Assembly (NCBI RefSeq): GCF_015353075.1
Contig: NZ_CP064188.1
Location: 2,108,001-2,172,000 of the forward strand
DNA: 64,000 nt
Direction: 5' to 3'
Origin: Rhizobium sp. 007
GTDB lineage: Bacteria; Pseudomonadota; Alphaproteobacteria; Rhizobiales; Rhizobiaceae
In this document: positions 8,393 through 17,874 of the stretch, in pieces
Position numbering within the stretch: position 1 is the stretch's first letter
Layout: every line of letters begins with the position of its first letter
The notes under the pieces: model-generated
What the model saw: only the letters and a program-made list of their open reading frames with translations
The model's database searches: none
Told to the model about the DNA's origin: nothing
Program-made: the position numbers and the translations under genes

Positions 8393-9835
8393 TCAGCCGG
8401 CGGCCCGCATTTCCGCTTGTGGCTGCACATTCTGGTTCATACGGAACAGATTCTGAGGATCGTAACGCCGCTTGATCTCCGTCAGACGTTTGTAGTTGCC
8501 GCCATAGGCCGCTTCGACACGATCGCTTTCATCCTCCGGCATGAAGTTGATGTAGGCTGTGCCGATGGCGTGCTTCTTCGTTGCCTCGAAAAGCTCGCGT
8601 GCCCAGCCGATGCACGTGCTGTCCATCGAATTCTCGCGCCAGCGCGCATGGACGTTCATGACGAAATGCGAGTTGCGCTGTGGAAAAGCCGTATCCTCCA
8701 CTGCGATGCGGCCCGCTGCACCGCCCACATGGCCAATGAAGATCTCGCATTCCGGCCCCGGAAGCTTGCGAACGGCATCGAGGAGAGCAGCAATCGTCGC
8801 ATCCGAGAGCTCTGCGAAATCCTGGCTCTTCCAATAGTTGCGCGCGCCTGGCGTCAGCAGCGGGTCGAATGCCTGTTGCCAGGCGGCAAAAGCTGTCGGA
8901 CCGACAACATCGGCAATCGGATTGCCGATGTCACGAAGCGCCGCGGCAGCGACTTTGCCCGCTTCGATGTCGCCGCAATGGCACATGGCGAGTGCAAGGA
9001 TTTCCCTGCCGTGCCATTCGGCGGGCAGGAAAGGCAGCGGCGGTGCCTTGCGCATGACCGCCCAGCATGTGAGTTCGTCCGGCGCCGTTTCGAGCACCTG
9101 GCGATATTGCCTGAGCACCATTTCCGCGTCGGCAAAAGGATGGACGACCAGACCTGCCAGAACCTCGCCCGGCAGGTCGTGGAGCCGGAACTCAAAGGAG
9201 GTTACGACGCCGAAATTGCCGCCGCCGCCGCGTAGCGCCCAAAACAGATCCGGCTCTTCGTTCTCGCTCACGCGTACCAGCTTGCCTTCAGCGGTTACGA
9301 CCTCCATCGAAATGATATTGTCGATCGTCAGCCCGAACTTGCGTGTAAGCCAGCCGAAACCGCCACCAAGTGTCAGTCCGGCAATGCCGGTCGTGGAATT
9401 GATTCCTGTCGGTAGAGCCAGCCCGAAAGCCTGTGTTTCGTTATCGACATCAGCAAGCGTTGCGCCCGGCTCGACCCGTAAACGCCGTGTGCCCGGGTCG
9501 ACCCTTACCGATTTCATCGGCGACAGATCAATGACCAGGCCGCCTTCACAGACGGCATTGCCGGCAATGTTATGCCCGCCGCCGCGGACAGCCAAAAGAA
9601 GATTGTTTTCGCGCGCGAACCGGACGGATCTCATAACGTCGGCGGCACCAGCGCAGCGCACGATGAGACCCGGGCGCCGGTCAATCATCCCATTCCATAT
9701 GGCCCGCGCCTCGTCGTAATCGACGTCCGTTCCCGTGAGCAATCTGCCGCGCAGACCTGCCGCGAAGGCATTGAGCGCAACGTCCGTCATGGCCGTTTGG
9801 CCCTTCTGCAGGGTCGTAAGGTTCAAGTTGTCCAT
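8393..9835 (-). CDS. FAD-linked oxidoreductase with berberine-bridge C-terminus
   Basis: A 480-residue PCMH-type flavoprotein. The RGGGHNIAG motif near residue 80 carries the histidine that binds FAD covalently in this family, GLTLGGGFGWLTRKFGL follows near residue 160, and the C-terminus (YGGNYKRLTEIKRRYDPQNL) is the BBE domain. Members oxidise alcohols, sugars or alkaloid-like substrates with oxygen; the substrate here is unknown. GGAGG sits six bases before the ATG at 9835; an in-frame ATG at 9790 is an alternative. It is monocistronic and divergent from queC. Confidence 0.85.
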   Translation of the reverse strand: MDNLNLTTLQKGQTAMTDVALNAFAAGLRGRLLTGTDVDYDEARAIWNGMIDRRPGLIVRCAGAADVMRSVRFARENNLLLAVRGGGHNIAGNAVCEGGLVIDLSPMKSVRVDPGTRRLRVEPGATLADVDNETQAFGLALPTGINSTTGIAGLTLGGGFGWLTRKFGLTIDNIISMEVVTAEGKLVRVSENEEPDLFWALRGGGGNFGVVTSFEFRLHDLPGEVLAGLVVHPFADAEMVLRQYRQVLETAPDELTCWAVMRKAPPLPFLPAEWHGREILALAMCHCGDIEAGKVAAAALRDIGNPIADVVGPTAFAAWQQAFDPLLTPGARNYWKSQDFAELSDATIAALLDAVRKLPGPECEIFIGHVGGAAGRIAVEDTAFPQRNSHFVMNVHARWRENSMDSTCIGWARELFEATKKHAIGTAYINFMPEDESDRVEAAYGGNYKRLTEIKRRYDPQNLFRMNQNVQPQAEMRAAG

Positions 9836-9980
9836 GATTTCCTCCCCAAGGCGGCAGAGCCCCGTTCCGCCGTGGCAGCATCTTGCGCTTCGTTCCTTTG
9901 CTACGCAAGATAATGCTAATAAACATTCCTGCCGGGACCCTTCACAAGCTGGGTTTATTGCTTTAAAAGCGCTCCCGTAA

Positions 9981-10014
9981 TCCGGTCGCAGCCCACCCGG
10001 TCAAAACAAGGGAT
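9981..10014 (+). promoter_or_regulatory. Probable preQ1-I riboswitch overlapping the queC ribosome site
   Basis: A short CCGG stem encloses an AGC-CAC type loop and is followed by an A-rich tail, CAAAACAAGGG, whose AAGGG is the queC ribosome site 9 bases before the ATG. This small H-type pseudoknot layout and the position before queuosine-precursor genes match the preQ1-I class, in which bound preQ1 hides the ribosome site. It was recognised by eye only. Confidence 0.6.
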
Positions 10015-10022
10015 CCGACATC

Positions 10023-10733
10023 ATGAAAACCATCGTCATCTGCTCCGGCGGATTGGACTCCGTTTCGCTTGCGCACAAGGTTGCCGCGGAACACGAACTC
10101 ATCGGCCTTCTCTCCTTCGACTACGGACAGAGGCACCGCAAGGAACTCGATTTCGCGGCTGCATGCGCCAAACGCCTGGGTGTGGCCCATCAGATCATCG
10201 ACATCCGCAACATAGGCAGCCATCTGACGGGATCGGCGCTGACCGACGACATCGATGTTCCGGACGGGCATTATGCCGAAGAGACGATGAAGGCGACCGT
10301 CGTACCGAACCGCAACGCCATCATGCTCGCCATCGCCTTCGGGCTTGCGGCGGCGCAGAAGGCCGATGCGGTCGCAGTCGCTGTGCATGGCGGGGACCAC
10401 TTCATCTATCCGGACTGCCGGCCAGGTTTCATCCAGTCCTTCCAGGACATGCAGAACCAGGCGCTCGACGGCTATGCCAGCGTTTCGCTTTTTGCACCTT
10501 ACGTCACCGTCTCGAAGGCCGATATCGTAACCGATGGCGCCAGGAACGCCACTCCGTTCGCACAGACCTGGTCGTGCTACAAGGGCGGTTCGCGCCACTG
10601 CGGCCGCTGCGGCACCTGTGTCGAACGGCGCGAAGCGTTTCATCTGGCCGGCATAGACGATCCGACGGACTACGAGGACCCGGACTTCTGGGTGGCCGCA
10701 ACCGCGGGCTTTGCTGCTGAAGAGGTGAAATGA
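10023..10733 (+). CDS. queC: 7-cyano-7-deazaguanine synthase QueC
   Basis: A 236-residue ATP-dependent enzyme that converts 7-carboxy-7-deazaguanine and ammonia to preQ0 for queuosine tRNA modification. The N-terminal PP-loop SGGLDSVSL and the C-terminal zinc-binding cysteines in SRHCGRCGTC are visible, with EETMKATVVPNRNAIML between them. Length is normal. It overlaps queD by the four-base ATGA and is the first gene behind the putative preQ1 riboswitch. Confidence 0.97.
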   Translation: MKTIVICSGGLDSVSLAHKVAAEHELIGLLSFDYGQRHRKELDFAAACAKRLGVAHQIIDIRNIGSHLTGSALTDDIDVPDGHYAEETMKATVVPNRNAIMLAIAFGLAAAQKADAVAVAVHGGDHFIYPDCRPGFIQSFQDMQNQALDGYASVSLFAPYVTVSKADIVTDGARNATPFAQTWSCYKGGSRHCGRCGTCVERREAFHLAGIDDPTDYEDPDFWVAATAGFAAEEVK

Positions 10734-11089
10734 TGTTCCGCATCACCAAGGAGTTTCATTTCTCCGCCTCGCACCGGCTCACAAGCCTGCCCGCCGACCA
10801 TCAATGCGGCCGCCTTCACGGACACAATTACGTCGTGGAGGTGGAACTTTCAGCAGCAACCCTCAACAGCCACGGATTTGTCCGCGATTACCACGAGCTT
10901 GCGCCGCTGAAGTCCTATATTGACGAGTCCTTCGACCACCGGCACCTGAACGAGGTCCTCGGTCATGATCAGGTGACGGCTGAGTGTCTGGCGAAGCATT
11001 TCTACGATTGGTGCAAGGATCGCCTGCCGGAAACCTCGGCCGTGCGCGTCAGCGAGACGCCGAAGACCTGGGCGGAATACCGGCCATGA
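10730..11089 (+). CDS. queD: 6-carboxy-5,6,7,8-tetrahydropterin synthase QueD
   Basis: A 119-residue member of the PTPS fold. The zinc ligands are in FSASHRL and in LHGHNY, the catalytic cysteine is in QCGRLHGH, and SFDHRHLNE carries the conserved His/Asp. It converts dihydroneopterin triphosphate to carboxytetrahydropterin in the preQ0 pathway. It overlaps both queC and queE by ATGA, so the three are translationally coupled. Confidence 0.96.
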   Translation: MMFRITKEFHFSASHRLTSLPADHQCGRLHGHNYVVEVELSAATLNSHGFVRDYHELAPLKSYIDESFDHRHLNEVLGHDQVTAECLAKHFYDWCKDRLPETSAVRVSETPKTWAEYRP

Positions 11090-11823
11090 CCGTCGCCCGC
11101 AAGGCCGAAATTCGCGTCAGCGAAATCTTCGGGCCTACCATTCAGGGGGAAGGTATCTTGATCGGCCTTCCGACCGTTTTTGTCAGGACGGGGGGCTGCG
11201 ATTACCGCTGCTCATGGTGTGATACGCTGCATGCCGTCGACAGCGAGTATCGTGATCAATGGCGTGCGATGTCGGTCGACGATATCTGGCAGGAGGTCTT
11301 GCGGCTTTCGGGCAACAAACCGCTGACGGTATCACTGTCGGGAGGCAATCCGGCGATCCAAGCGCTCGGGCCGCTGATAGAACGCGGACACAGCGAGGGT
11401 TTCCGTTTCGCGCTGGAAAGCCAGGGCAGCATTGCCAAGGATTGGTTTGCCGATCTCGATGTTCTTGTCCTGAGCCCAAAGCCGCCGTCAAGCGGCATGG
11501 AGACCGACTGGCGCGCGTTCGAGGCCTGCCTGAAAATGGCTGCCGAAAAGCCGCAGCTTGCGCTGAAGATCGTTGTGTTCGACGATCGCGATTACCTCTT
11601 CGCCCGGACCGCCGCGGCACGTTACCCGACGCTTCCCGTTTATCTTCAACCCGGCAATCATACGCCACCCCCGCCCGCAGACGAAGACGCAAGCGTCGAT
11701 TTCGACGGCATCATGGACCGGATGCTCTGGCTGATCGACAAGGTGACGGAAGATCGGTGGTTCGAGGCGCGCGTGCTGCCGCAACTACATGTGCTGCTGT
11801 GGGGCAACAAGCGCGGCGTCTGA
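11086..11823 (+). CDS. queE: 7-carboxy-7-deazaguanine synthase QueE
   Basis: A 245-residue radical SAM enzyme that makes the 7-deazaguanine ring from carboxytetrahydropterin. It shows GPTIQGEG and the C-x3-C-x2-C cluster motif in [12 protein letters not shown]. The start at 11086 overlaps the queD stop by ATGA, and homology begins there although the frame is open further upstream. With queC and queD it completes the route to preQ0; queF is not in the window. Confidence 0.95.
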   Translation: MTVARKAEIRVSEIFGPTIQGEGILIGLPTVFVRTGGCDYRCSWCDTLHAVDSEYRDQWRAMSVDDIWQEVLRLSGNKPLTVSLSGGNPAIQALGPLIERGHSEGFRFALESQGSIAKDWFADLDVLVLSPKPPSSGMETDWRAFEACLKMAAEKPQLALKIVVFDDRDYLFARTAAARYPTLPVYLQPGNHTPPPPADEDASVDFDGIMDRMLWLIDKVTEDRWFEARVLPQLHVLLWGNKRGV

Positions 11824-11902
11824 CGATTCCTTCGGGCACGCCGGAGATGGCGTCGCAGGGCTCAGCCATTCGTCGCCGATCCCGAGGCACAAAGGACATC
11901 GA

Positions 11903-12088
11903 TCAGCGGAAGCGCGGCTGTTTCGGCGAGACGTTCGCCCGAATCTCATGAAGGGGTGCGTTCTTGCCAAGCAACCGCAAGCGCTTGCGTTCCTCTGCCG
12001 GATCAACCCCAAGTTTCTTGCAGTGATCGGCAACGTCACGATCGTGCGGGCCTGGCACATGCACTTGCCTGTTGTTCATATTCTTCAT
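11903..12088 (-). CDS. Small hypothetical protein, about 61 residues
   Basis: A basic small protein with the segment DVADHCKKLGVDPAEERKRL, resembling short rhizobial proteins of the DUF3606 kind (a helix-rich tail following a loosely conserved start). Two ATGs lie just behind a GAGGAGG ribosome site; the second, at 12088, has better spacing (nine bases) than the first at 12094. It converges with queE. No function is known to me. Confidence 0.5.
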   Translation of the reverse strand: MKNMNNRQVHVPGPHDRDVADHCKKLGVDPAEERKRLRLLGKNAPLHEIRANVSPKQPRFR

Positions 12089-12351
12089 GGTCATTTTCCT
12101 CCTCGTGAGGATAACGCCTGACGATCACAAATCGTTCATTAGGTGGCTCTAAAGTTGACAGGAACGCCTTTCGACGAGCTCAACCTCATGCGCTAAGCGA
12201 TAGCGGACATTCGGTCCAGTAGGTCCGAGGTCCCTGACTGACCCGTAGGCAGACGCTTGCCGATGGCCGGCCAACGTCTGCACTGGACGTGGAAGCTGAC
12301 GTCGCGTTGCTCCCGCCCGAGACATAAGGCGGGAGACCGCAACTTATTGTA

Positions 12352-12641
12352 TCAAGCCGGCAGCGGCTCGTGGAAACGGCGCCAGCCATTTGCGCTGATT
12401 GCACCGGCAACGATCTCGCACCCGTTCGGCTCTAGGAAATGGGTGAACCCGGCGCAGCGTTCGCCGCGACTTGGGGTGTCCTGGTAAAGCGCCAGCGCTT
12501 GGTTGTCTTTCCGGCTGCCATCGGTCGAGACATACAGGCTGAAAGCCCGCCGGCGCTGGCAATCGCCGCACCGGTCACAGAGACATTCAGGAACTTGCGG
12601 CGAGACAGCACTCGGCTTGAAGCTGCCGATCCGTGGTTCAC
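12352..12641 (-). pseudogene. Broken high-potential iron-sulfur protein (HiPIP) gene
   Basis: The first frame starts at 12641 and gives a twin-arginine signal (SRRKFLNVSVTGAAIASAGG). Inside or just after that signal the reading must shift frame to recover a HiPIP-like mature part: KDNQALALYQDTPS, RCAGFTHFLEPNGCEIVAG and ISANGWRRF. A HiPIP needs four cysteine ligands; only the first and third are present, the other two being replaced (Phe/Thr area and Arg). Frameshift plus lost ligands indicate a dead gene. It lies downstream of the ferritin-like gene on the same strand. Confidence 0.55.
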
Positions 12642-12731
12642 ATCATCATCCTTATCATGGTCTTTTTCCGAGAGCGGCGGATACCAATCCGCTCAGTTTC
12701 CGGTGACCAATCGTCACTCGTCGCAACTGGC

Positions 12732-13595
12732 TCAGGTGGTCTTGAGCGTGCCGTTCATCCCTTCCGGATAGAAGCCGCCCTTGCTCACTCCGTCCTTGTC
12801 GGTGAGGTAGACGATCCGGAGCACCTCCTGCGGCGTTCTGGTGAACGCGATCGCATCGGGCGTCGAGGGAACGATGTTGGCTTTTCCGTCCCCCTGGATC
12901 CCCTGGTCCTTATCGTCGGATCCGTCGATTTTGTCTCGGGCATCGGAGACAGCGTTGGCGGCCTTCCAGGCTTCCTCTCCCTTTCGGTATAGCGTAGATC
13001 GCGCCATTCCCATGTGATAGGCCTCGACCGCCAGGATGCCTGCGGCTGCGGCGAGGAAGTCCTTGTTTTTCAGAACTGTCGCCGCACCGGCATAGGCGGT
13101 GACGCCGACATCCTCGAACAACATCCCGCCGAGAACGAAGTTCGTCTCGTTGCCGAAGGGGTCGAAGTCCGGCCCGAGGCCCGCTGCTTCCGCGACGGCT
13201 TTGAAGCCCGCACCGAAATCGATGGCCGGCCGGTCAACCGCGTTGGTTCCAAGCGTCTTGCGGTAGAAGCGGACGTGCGCGAGTTCGTTTTCCGCGACTT
13301 CCTGCATGAATTCGCCGATGGCGGGCGTCTCGAACGAGACTTGCTTTCCACCAACGACGTCGCCGGGTTTCGAACCGGCATCGGCTGCGTCGATGCCCAT
13401 TCCGGTGGTGCCGCGGAGGTAGTATTCAGCCTCCATATATTCGAGGTTGAGCGCAAAGCGGAAAATGTCCTCGTCCGATATGTCCTGTGCCAATACCGGA
13501 GAAGGCCGCGCGATTCTGCTGAGTGCCGCTCCGGCACCGAGTACGATAAGTCCCTGAAGCGACTGACGCCGGGATAGGTGAAGTGCGCCCTGCAT
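12732..13595 (-). CDS. Exported ferritin-like domain protein
   Basis: A 287-residue protein with a twin-arginine-like signal (LSRRQSLQGLIVLGAGAALS, cut after VLAQ). The body is a ferritin-like four-helix domain: FALNLEYMEAEYYLRG and, later, AENELAHVRFYRKTLG provide Glu/His residues placed as metal ligands. Such periplasmic proteins appear in stress-related and desiccation-related gene sets. It lies 158 bases downstream of an ECF sigma factor gene on the same strand, suggesting sigma-dependent expression. Confidence 0.75.
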   Translation of the reverse strand: MQGALHLSRRQSLQGLIVLGAGAALSRIARPSPVLAQDISDEDIFRFALNLEYMEAEYYLRGTTGMGIDAADAGSKPGDVVGGKQVSFETPAIGEFMQEVAENELAHVRFYRKTLGTNAVDRPAIDFGAGFKAVAEAAGLGPDFDPFGNETNFVLGGMLFEDVGVTAYAGAATVLKNKDFLAAAAGILAVEAYHMGMARSTLYRKGEEAWKAANAVSDARDKIDGSDDKDQGIQGDGKANIVPSTPDAIAFTRTPQEVLRIVYLTDKDGVSKGGFYPEGMNGTLKTT

Positions 13596-13753
13596 GGCGG
13601 TCTCCTATGTTTGTTGATTCAACACCGCTGTCAGCACCGCGGCACCGAATGCATTTGCCTGACGATTAGATGGTCCGGGCCGCCAAAATATTCCCGTGTC
13701 CCGCTACAAAGGCCCTGCGAAAGGAGCCGGCGTAATCTCGGCGTGGACGGCGT

Positions 13754-14476
13754 CTACGTGCGCTCAGTCGCCGCGTTCAACAGATGAGTATCCTTTCGAA
13801 CCAGGCGGATTGCGAGCCGATCGAGGACTGATTGCGCGAGGCGGTCACAACGAGCGCCAGCGAAGAGAAACGTATCCGTGAACACGGTGGCGAGCTTGTC
13901 CCGCAGCGCCTCGCGGAGCAGCCGGCGTGCGCGATAAAGACGGGTGCTCACTGTCTGAGGTCGCAATGCCAAAAGAAAAGCCGTTTCCTCAATGCTCATT
14001 TCCTCGACGTCCCGCATGACAAAGACGATGCGAAAGGGCTCTGGCAAGTCACCGACGGCTCGCTCCAGGAGGCCGCGGATTTCAGCGAGAGCGGCCGCCT
14101 CTTCGGGATCAGGCTTGTGTGCGCTGAACGGAGCGACCATGGCTTCGATGGCTTTCGCGTCTACGGTGGGTCGCCTTTTCCGGCGGCGTCCCAGCGCCTC
14201 GTTCAGCGCGATCCGGGTGAGCCAGGTCGACAGCCGCGCCTCCGCGCGGAATTCGGCCAGATGGGTGAAGGCGTGGATATAGGTCTCCTGAAGTACGTCC
14301 TCCGCCTCGGAGTCGTCATTCAGGACGGCGCGGGCGACCCGGTGAAGCCGCTGATTGTGACGCTTGATGATTAGCCAGAATGCGGCGGGGTCACGCTGTC
14401 GCGCGTGTTCAACCAGCCCCGCGTCGTCAAGGTCCTCGATTCTCACTGCCTCGGTGGATCCGCTCGGCTTCATCAT
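13754..14476 (-). CDS. ECF-type RNA polymerase sigma factor
   Basis: A 240-residue sigma-70 family protein. Region 2 is visible as DVLQETYIHAFTHLAEFR and LSTWLTRIALNEALGRRRKR, and region 4 as DLPEPFRIVFVMRDVEEMSI followed by LRPQTVSTRLYRARRLL. There is a roughly 45-residue C-terminal extension beyond region 4. No anti-sigma factor gene is adjacent. It probably drives the ferritin-like gene downstream. The start may be the second ATG at 14473. Confidence 0.88.
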   Translation of the reverse strand: MMKPSGSTEAVRIEDLDDAGLVEHARQRDPAAFWLIIKRHNQRLHRVARAVLNDDSEAEDVLQETYIHAFTHLAEFRAEARLSTWLTRIALNEALGRRRKRRPTVDAKAIEAMVAPFSAHKPDPEEAAALAEIRGLLERAVGDLPEPFRIVFVMRDVEEMSIEETAFLLALRPQTVSTRLYRARRLLREALRDKLATVFTDTFLFAGARCDRLAQSVLDRLAIRLVRKDTHLLNAATERT

Positions 14477-15029
14477 AGGCGCTCCAGATGCATCAGCTTA
14501 CTATGAGATAAGCGTTTTCCGGCTTTTCGGTCTGCGGCCAGGTGGAGACTTGGGACTCTAGCGGACCAGAGGTCTGCTGACCAAGTAAATCGGACTTGTT
14601 GCGGAGCAGTTCCATCTTCCGGTTTCGGCGCAACTGAGACTTCCAGCGTGGTCGCCGGCGATGCCTGCTTTCAGGAAGCGGCAAAGATGATCTCTACAGC
14701 CGACATGAGGCGCGAAGAAACTATTTCGGCGTTGGGGCCGGGAGCCGGCTGTCCGCTTTCAAGGCCCGAACTGCAATAGCGGCCATTCAGATCAGAGGCA
14801 GGCAGCTCCGCCAACGCGGGCATTGCGACCTGTTTGCCATGCGCACGGTGCGCGAAATGAACGTGACAAAGCAGGATTAGCTGCCTTCACACCCTAGTCG
14901 AAAAGCAAGAGAGGGGCTGGATGGCGATGCACCGGCCTTCTTCCAAGGACTTTCGAAATTGAGCCGAGCGCCCCATGGGAGGCTCGTGCTATAGTGCGTG
15001 CCTTAAAACTGGGAGAAAGGTACGAGTCC
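14477..15029. other. Intergenic region with one copy of the interspersed repeat
   Basis: No gene is seen. The region separates the divergent sigma factor and cyclase genes, and contains one repeat copy at 14664-14716 plus weakly similar sequence on either side of it. Confidence 0.5.
14664..14716 (+). repeat. Interspersed intergenic repeat, copy 1
   Basis: It opens with CTGCTTTCAGGAAGCGGC and contains GCCGACATGAGGCGC. About 35 bases upstream also resemble the corresponding flank of the copy at 21715, so the full unit may be about 100 bases. Confidence 0.6.
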
Positions 15030-16787
15030 GTGGGCCAGCCCCAGGTGGAACGCAGACTGGCAGCTATTCTGGCTGCCGACGTCGTGGGCTTCAGTCGGCT
15101 GATGGGAGTCGATGAAGCCGGAACGGCGCGTGCGCTGCGGGGCCACCGCGAAGCCATCTCGCCGATTATCACAGACCACGGCGGTCGGATTGTAAAGACC
15201 ATAGGCGACGGCGTGCTACTGGAGTTCCCCTCGGTCGTCGCGGCCGTCGCGTGCGCAGCGGCCATCCAGAAGTTGATGGCGGAGCGAAATGCGGTGGCAC
15301 CCGCCGATCAACGGATGCTGTTCCGCATCGGAATCAATCTCGGCGACGTCCTGATCGAGGGCGATGACATTCTGGGAGACGGTGTCAACGTGGCGACCCG
15401 GCTTGAGGAGATTTCCGAGGCCGGCGGAATCTGCATCTCCGAAGACGTATACCGACAGATCGATGGCAAGGTCGATATTAGTTTTGCCGATATGGGCTTG
15501 CACCACCTTAAGAATATCGCGCGCCCGCTGAGGACCTTCCGAGCGCACCTCGAGCAGATCATCCCGTTGCGGGCGCCTGGACCCGCGTTACCGGACCGGC
15601 CATCGATCGCAGTACTGCCGTTTGGGAACATGAGCAGCGATCCAGCACAGGACTATTTTGGCGACGGCATCGTCGAAGAGATTATCATCGGGCTGTCGCG
15701 CATTCGCTGGCTCTTCGTTATCGCCCGCAATTCCAGCTTCACGTACAAGGGGCGCGCTGTCGACGTGAAGCAGGTCGGGCGCGAATTAGGCGTGCGCTAC
15801 GTGCTGGAAGGCAGCGTTCGCAGGGCGGCCAATCGAGTGCGCATATCTGCCGAGCTTGTTGAGGCCACGACGGGCGTACATATTTGGGCGGATCGCTTTG
15901 AAGGGGAACTGGAAGACATTTTCGAACTGCAGGACCGAGTAACCTCGAGCGTGGTCGGCGCCATCGGACCGAAGCTCGAGCAGGCTGAGATCAAGCGGGC
16001 CAAGCACAAGCCTACCGAGAACCTCGACGCCTACGATTACTTCCTGCGGGGCTTGGCAGCCTTGCATTGCTGGAGCCGAGAAACCAACAATGAGGCTCTG
16101 CGGCTCTTTTACCGCGCCATCGAACTCGATCCGGAATTTGCTGCGGCTTACGGCATGGCGGCGCGCTGCTATTCTCAGCGGAAGGCAAGTGGTTGGATGG
16201 TCGATCACGCGCAGGAGGCTGCCGAAACCGAGCGGCTGGCCCGGCATGCAGCGGCCCTGGGCAAGGATGATGCGGTGGCGCTCTGCACCGCTGGAATCGC
16301 CTTCGCGTATGTTCTTGGCGCACACGATTATGGCGCAGATTTATTGCAACGTGCTCTTGGGCTCAATCCCAATTTGGCCTCAGCATGGCTGTTCAGCGGG
16401 TGGGCCAGGATTTGGCTTGGCGAACCGGAGGGGGCAATCGATCATCTCACGCGGGCCATGCGGCTGAACCCACAAGACCCCCAGATTTGTAATGCGCACG
16501 CCGCAATGGCCGCCGCCTACTTCTTTGCTGGCCAATACGCGGATGCGTCATCATGGGCGCACGCGGCCATTCGTGAGCAGCCGGTCCACTTCATCGCAAC
16601 CTGCGTCGCTGCAGCAAGCCACGCACTGGCTGGACAAGCTCCAGAGGCCACGGAGGCGATGACACGATTGCGTCAGCTTGATCCCGACTTCCGCCTCTCC
16701 AGCCTCAACGATTTCTTCCCGATCCGGCGACCGGACGACGCCGCACGATGGGCCGATGGTTTGCGAAACGCAGGCCTGCCACCGTGA
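15030..16787 (+). CDS. Class III adenylate/guanylate cyclase with TolB-like and TPR domains
   Basis: A protein of about 585 residues. An N-terminal class III cyclase domain (AAILAADVVGFSRLMG with the first metal Asp, KTIGDGVLLEF with the second, then DDILGDGVNVATRLEEI) is followed by a TolB-like segment (IAVLPFGNMSSDPAQDYFGD) and C-terminal TPR repeats. It should make cyclic nucleotide under protein-protein control. I favour the GTG at 15030, which follows GGGAGAAAGG; a GTG at 14994 is the alternative. A similar protein is encoded at 19821-21593. Confidence 0.85.
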   Translation: MGQPQVERRLAAILAADVVGFSRLMGVDEAGTARALRGHREAISPIITDHGGRIVKTIGDGVLLEFPSVVAAVACAAAIQKLMAERNAVAPADQRMLFRIGINLGDVLIEGDDILGDGVNVATRLEEISEAGGICISEDVYRQIDGKVDISFADMGLHHLKNIARPLRTFRAHLEQIIPLRAPGPALPDRPSIAVLPFGNMSSDPAQDYFGDGIVEEIIIGLSRIRWLFVIARNSSFTYKGRAVDVKQVGRELGVRYVLEGSVRRAANRVRISAELVEATTGVHIWADRFEGELEDIFELQDRVTSSVVGAIGPKLEQAEIKRAKHKPTENLDAYDYFLRGLAALHCWSRETNNEALRLFYRAIELDPEFAAAYGMAARCYSQRKASGWMVDHAQEAAETERLARHAAALGKDDAVALCTAGIAFAYVLGAHDYGADLLQRALGLNPNLASAWLFSGWARIWLGEPEGAIDHLTRAMRLNPQDPQICNAHAAMAAAYFFAGQYADASSWAHAAIREQPVHFIATCVAAASHALAGQAPEATEAMTRLRQLDPDFRLSSLNDFFPIRRPDDAARWADGLRNAGLPP

Positions 16788-16928
16788 CGGCTCATTTCGC
16801 TATGCGAGAAACCTGACCGTAATTCGACGATGTCGCGGTCATGCCGGCGGGTAGGGCTGCGAGGACTGTCGCTTTATCTTTAAATGTAAGACTCGTTGGC
16901 CAATGATTTCAATTGGTTGCCGTGCCAC

Positions 16929-16962
16929 TTAATTTGGGATTTAGCAGTTAATGTGAGATTTT
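16929..16962 (+). repeat. Two short direct repeats, possible transposase-binding end sites
   Basis: TTAATTTGGGATTT at 16929 and TTAATGTGAGATTT at 16948 differ at two positions and lie 19 bases apart, just before the transposase relic. Mu/Tn7-like elements carry such repeated sites at their ends. Confidence 0.4.
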
Positions 16963-17001
16963 GACTTGGCTTTTGGGAGATTCAGGCGATCGAGATAATC
17001 G

Positions 17002-17570
17002 ATGGTGCCTTGGCAAATTGACGCATTTCCTGATGAAGTCGATGAAGCGCTTTGGGATGAAGCGTGCAAACGCGCAGACGGCATTCGGGAATTCCTGAAG
17101 CATCGAACTGGTCTGATGACCGCCGCAGACGTGAAACAACTTACAACTGAGCTCGACGTCAGCCGATCAACGGTTTACCGCCTTATCAAACTGTTTCGAT
17201 CAGGTGGGACGGTCACCTCTCTAGTCGACCGTAAACGTGGCCGGCCTGAGGGTTACTGGGTACTGGATGCAAAGCGGGAAGAGATCATCCGCGTTACCCT
17301 TAGCAAATACTACCTGACGCGAAACCGTCCGACAGTTTCGCAACTGATCCGGGATGTGCGGACGAATTGCTAGCCGGGCATCTAAATCGGCAACGACGAA
17401 ATCGCATCGTTCGATCCCCGTCGCGTAACCTAGTTCACTCGGGACGGCGGCGGCGGCCCAGTTCCAGGCGATTTGACGTTGACCCAAAAGACTCGGCAAC
17501 GATCCCAGGTCGATGCCAAAGGGCGCCGAAATGTAGCAGCGGTGAAACCTGCGAGGGGGCTCTTTAAACA
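17002..17570 (+). pseudogene. Relic of a Mu/Tn7-like (TniA-type) transposase
   Basis: The first 120 codons encode an N-terminal helix-turn-helix region (LTTELDVSRSTVYRLIKLFR, then DRKRGRPEGYWVLD and RPTVSQLIRDV), as in the DNA-binding part of Mu-type transposases. The frame stops at 17373; a neighbouring frame from 17367 carries on for 66 basic codons to 17567. The DDE catalytic domain is absent. It is therefore a dead 5' fragment, preceded by the short repeats at 16929-16962. Confidence 0.55.
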
Positions 17571-17651
17571 TTGCTCACTCCCATCGCTGCAATTCACACA
17601 GTTCGTTGATGCTCGTCAATCTGGCCCAGGGGATCGGCAGCTCACAGTACA

Positions 17652-17702
17652 GCTAAAAAGCAGCCCGAATGGCCGAAATGAGGGCGCAAAGCGGTCAAGA
17701 CC
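17652..17702 (+). repeat. Interspersed intergenic repeat, partial copy 2
   Basis: This copy keeps the central GGCCGAAATGAGGGCGCAAA but its left part is degraded. It lies between the transposase relic and the molybdopterin enzyme gene. Confidence 0.45.
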
Positions 17703-17874
17703 GCAGTCGGCCCCTTTGCTGCCGTTCGAGGTCGATCCGAGGAACGTGCGGTATGTGCTAGAATGCGGCCCGAAGGCGGAATGCGACAGACGCACTGCGA
17801 GGGGCGGTGTGATCGTACCGGACTTCGCGCGACCGAGAGCCGACGTTGTGCTCTTGAAAGGGGAGACGAGGACG

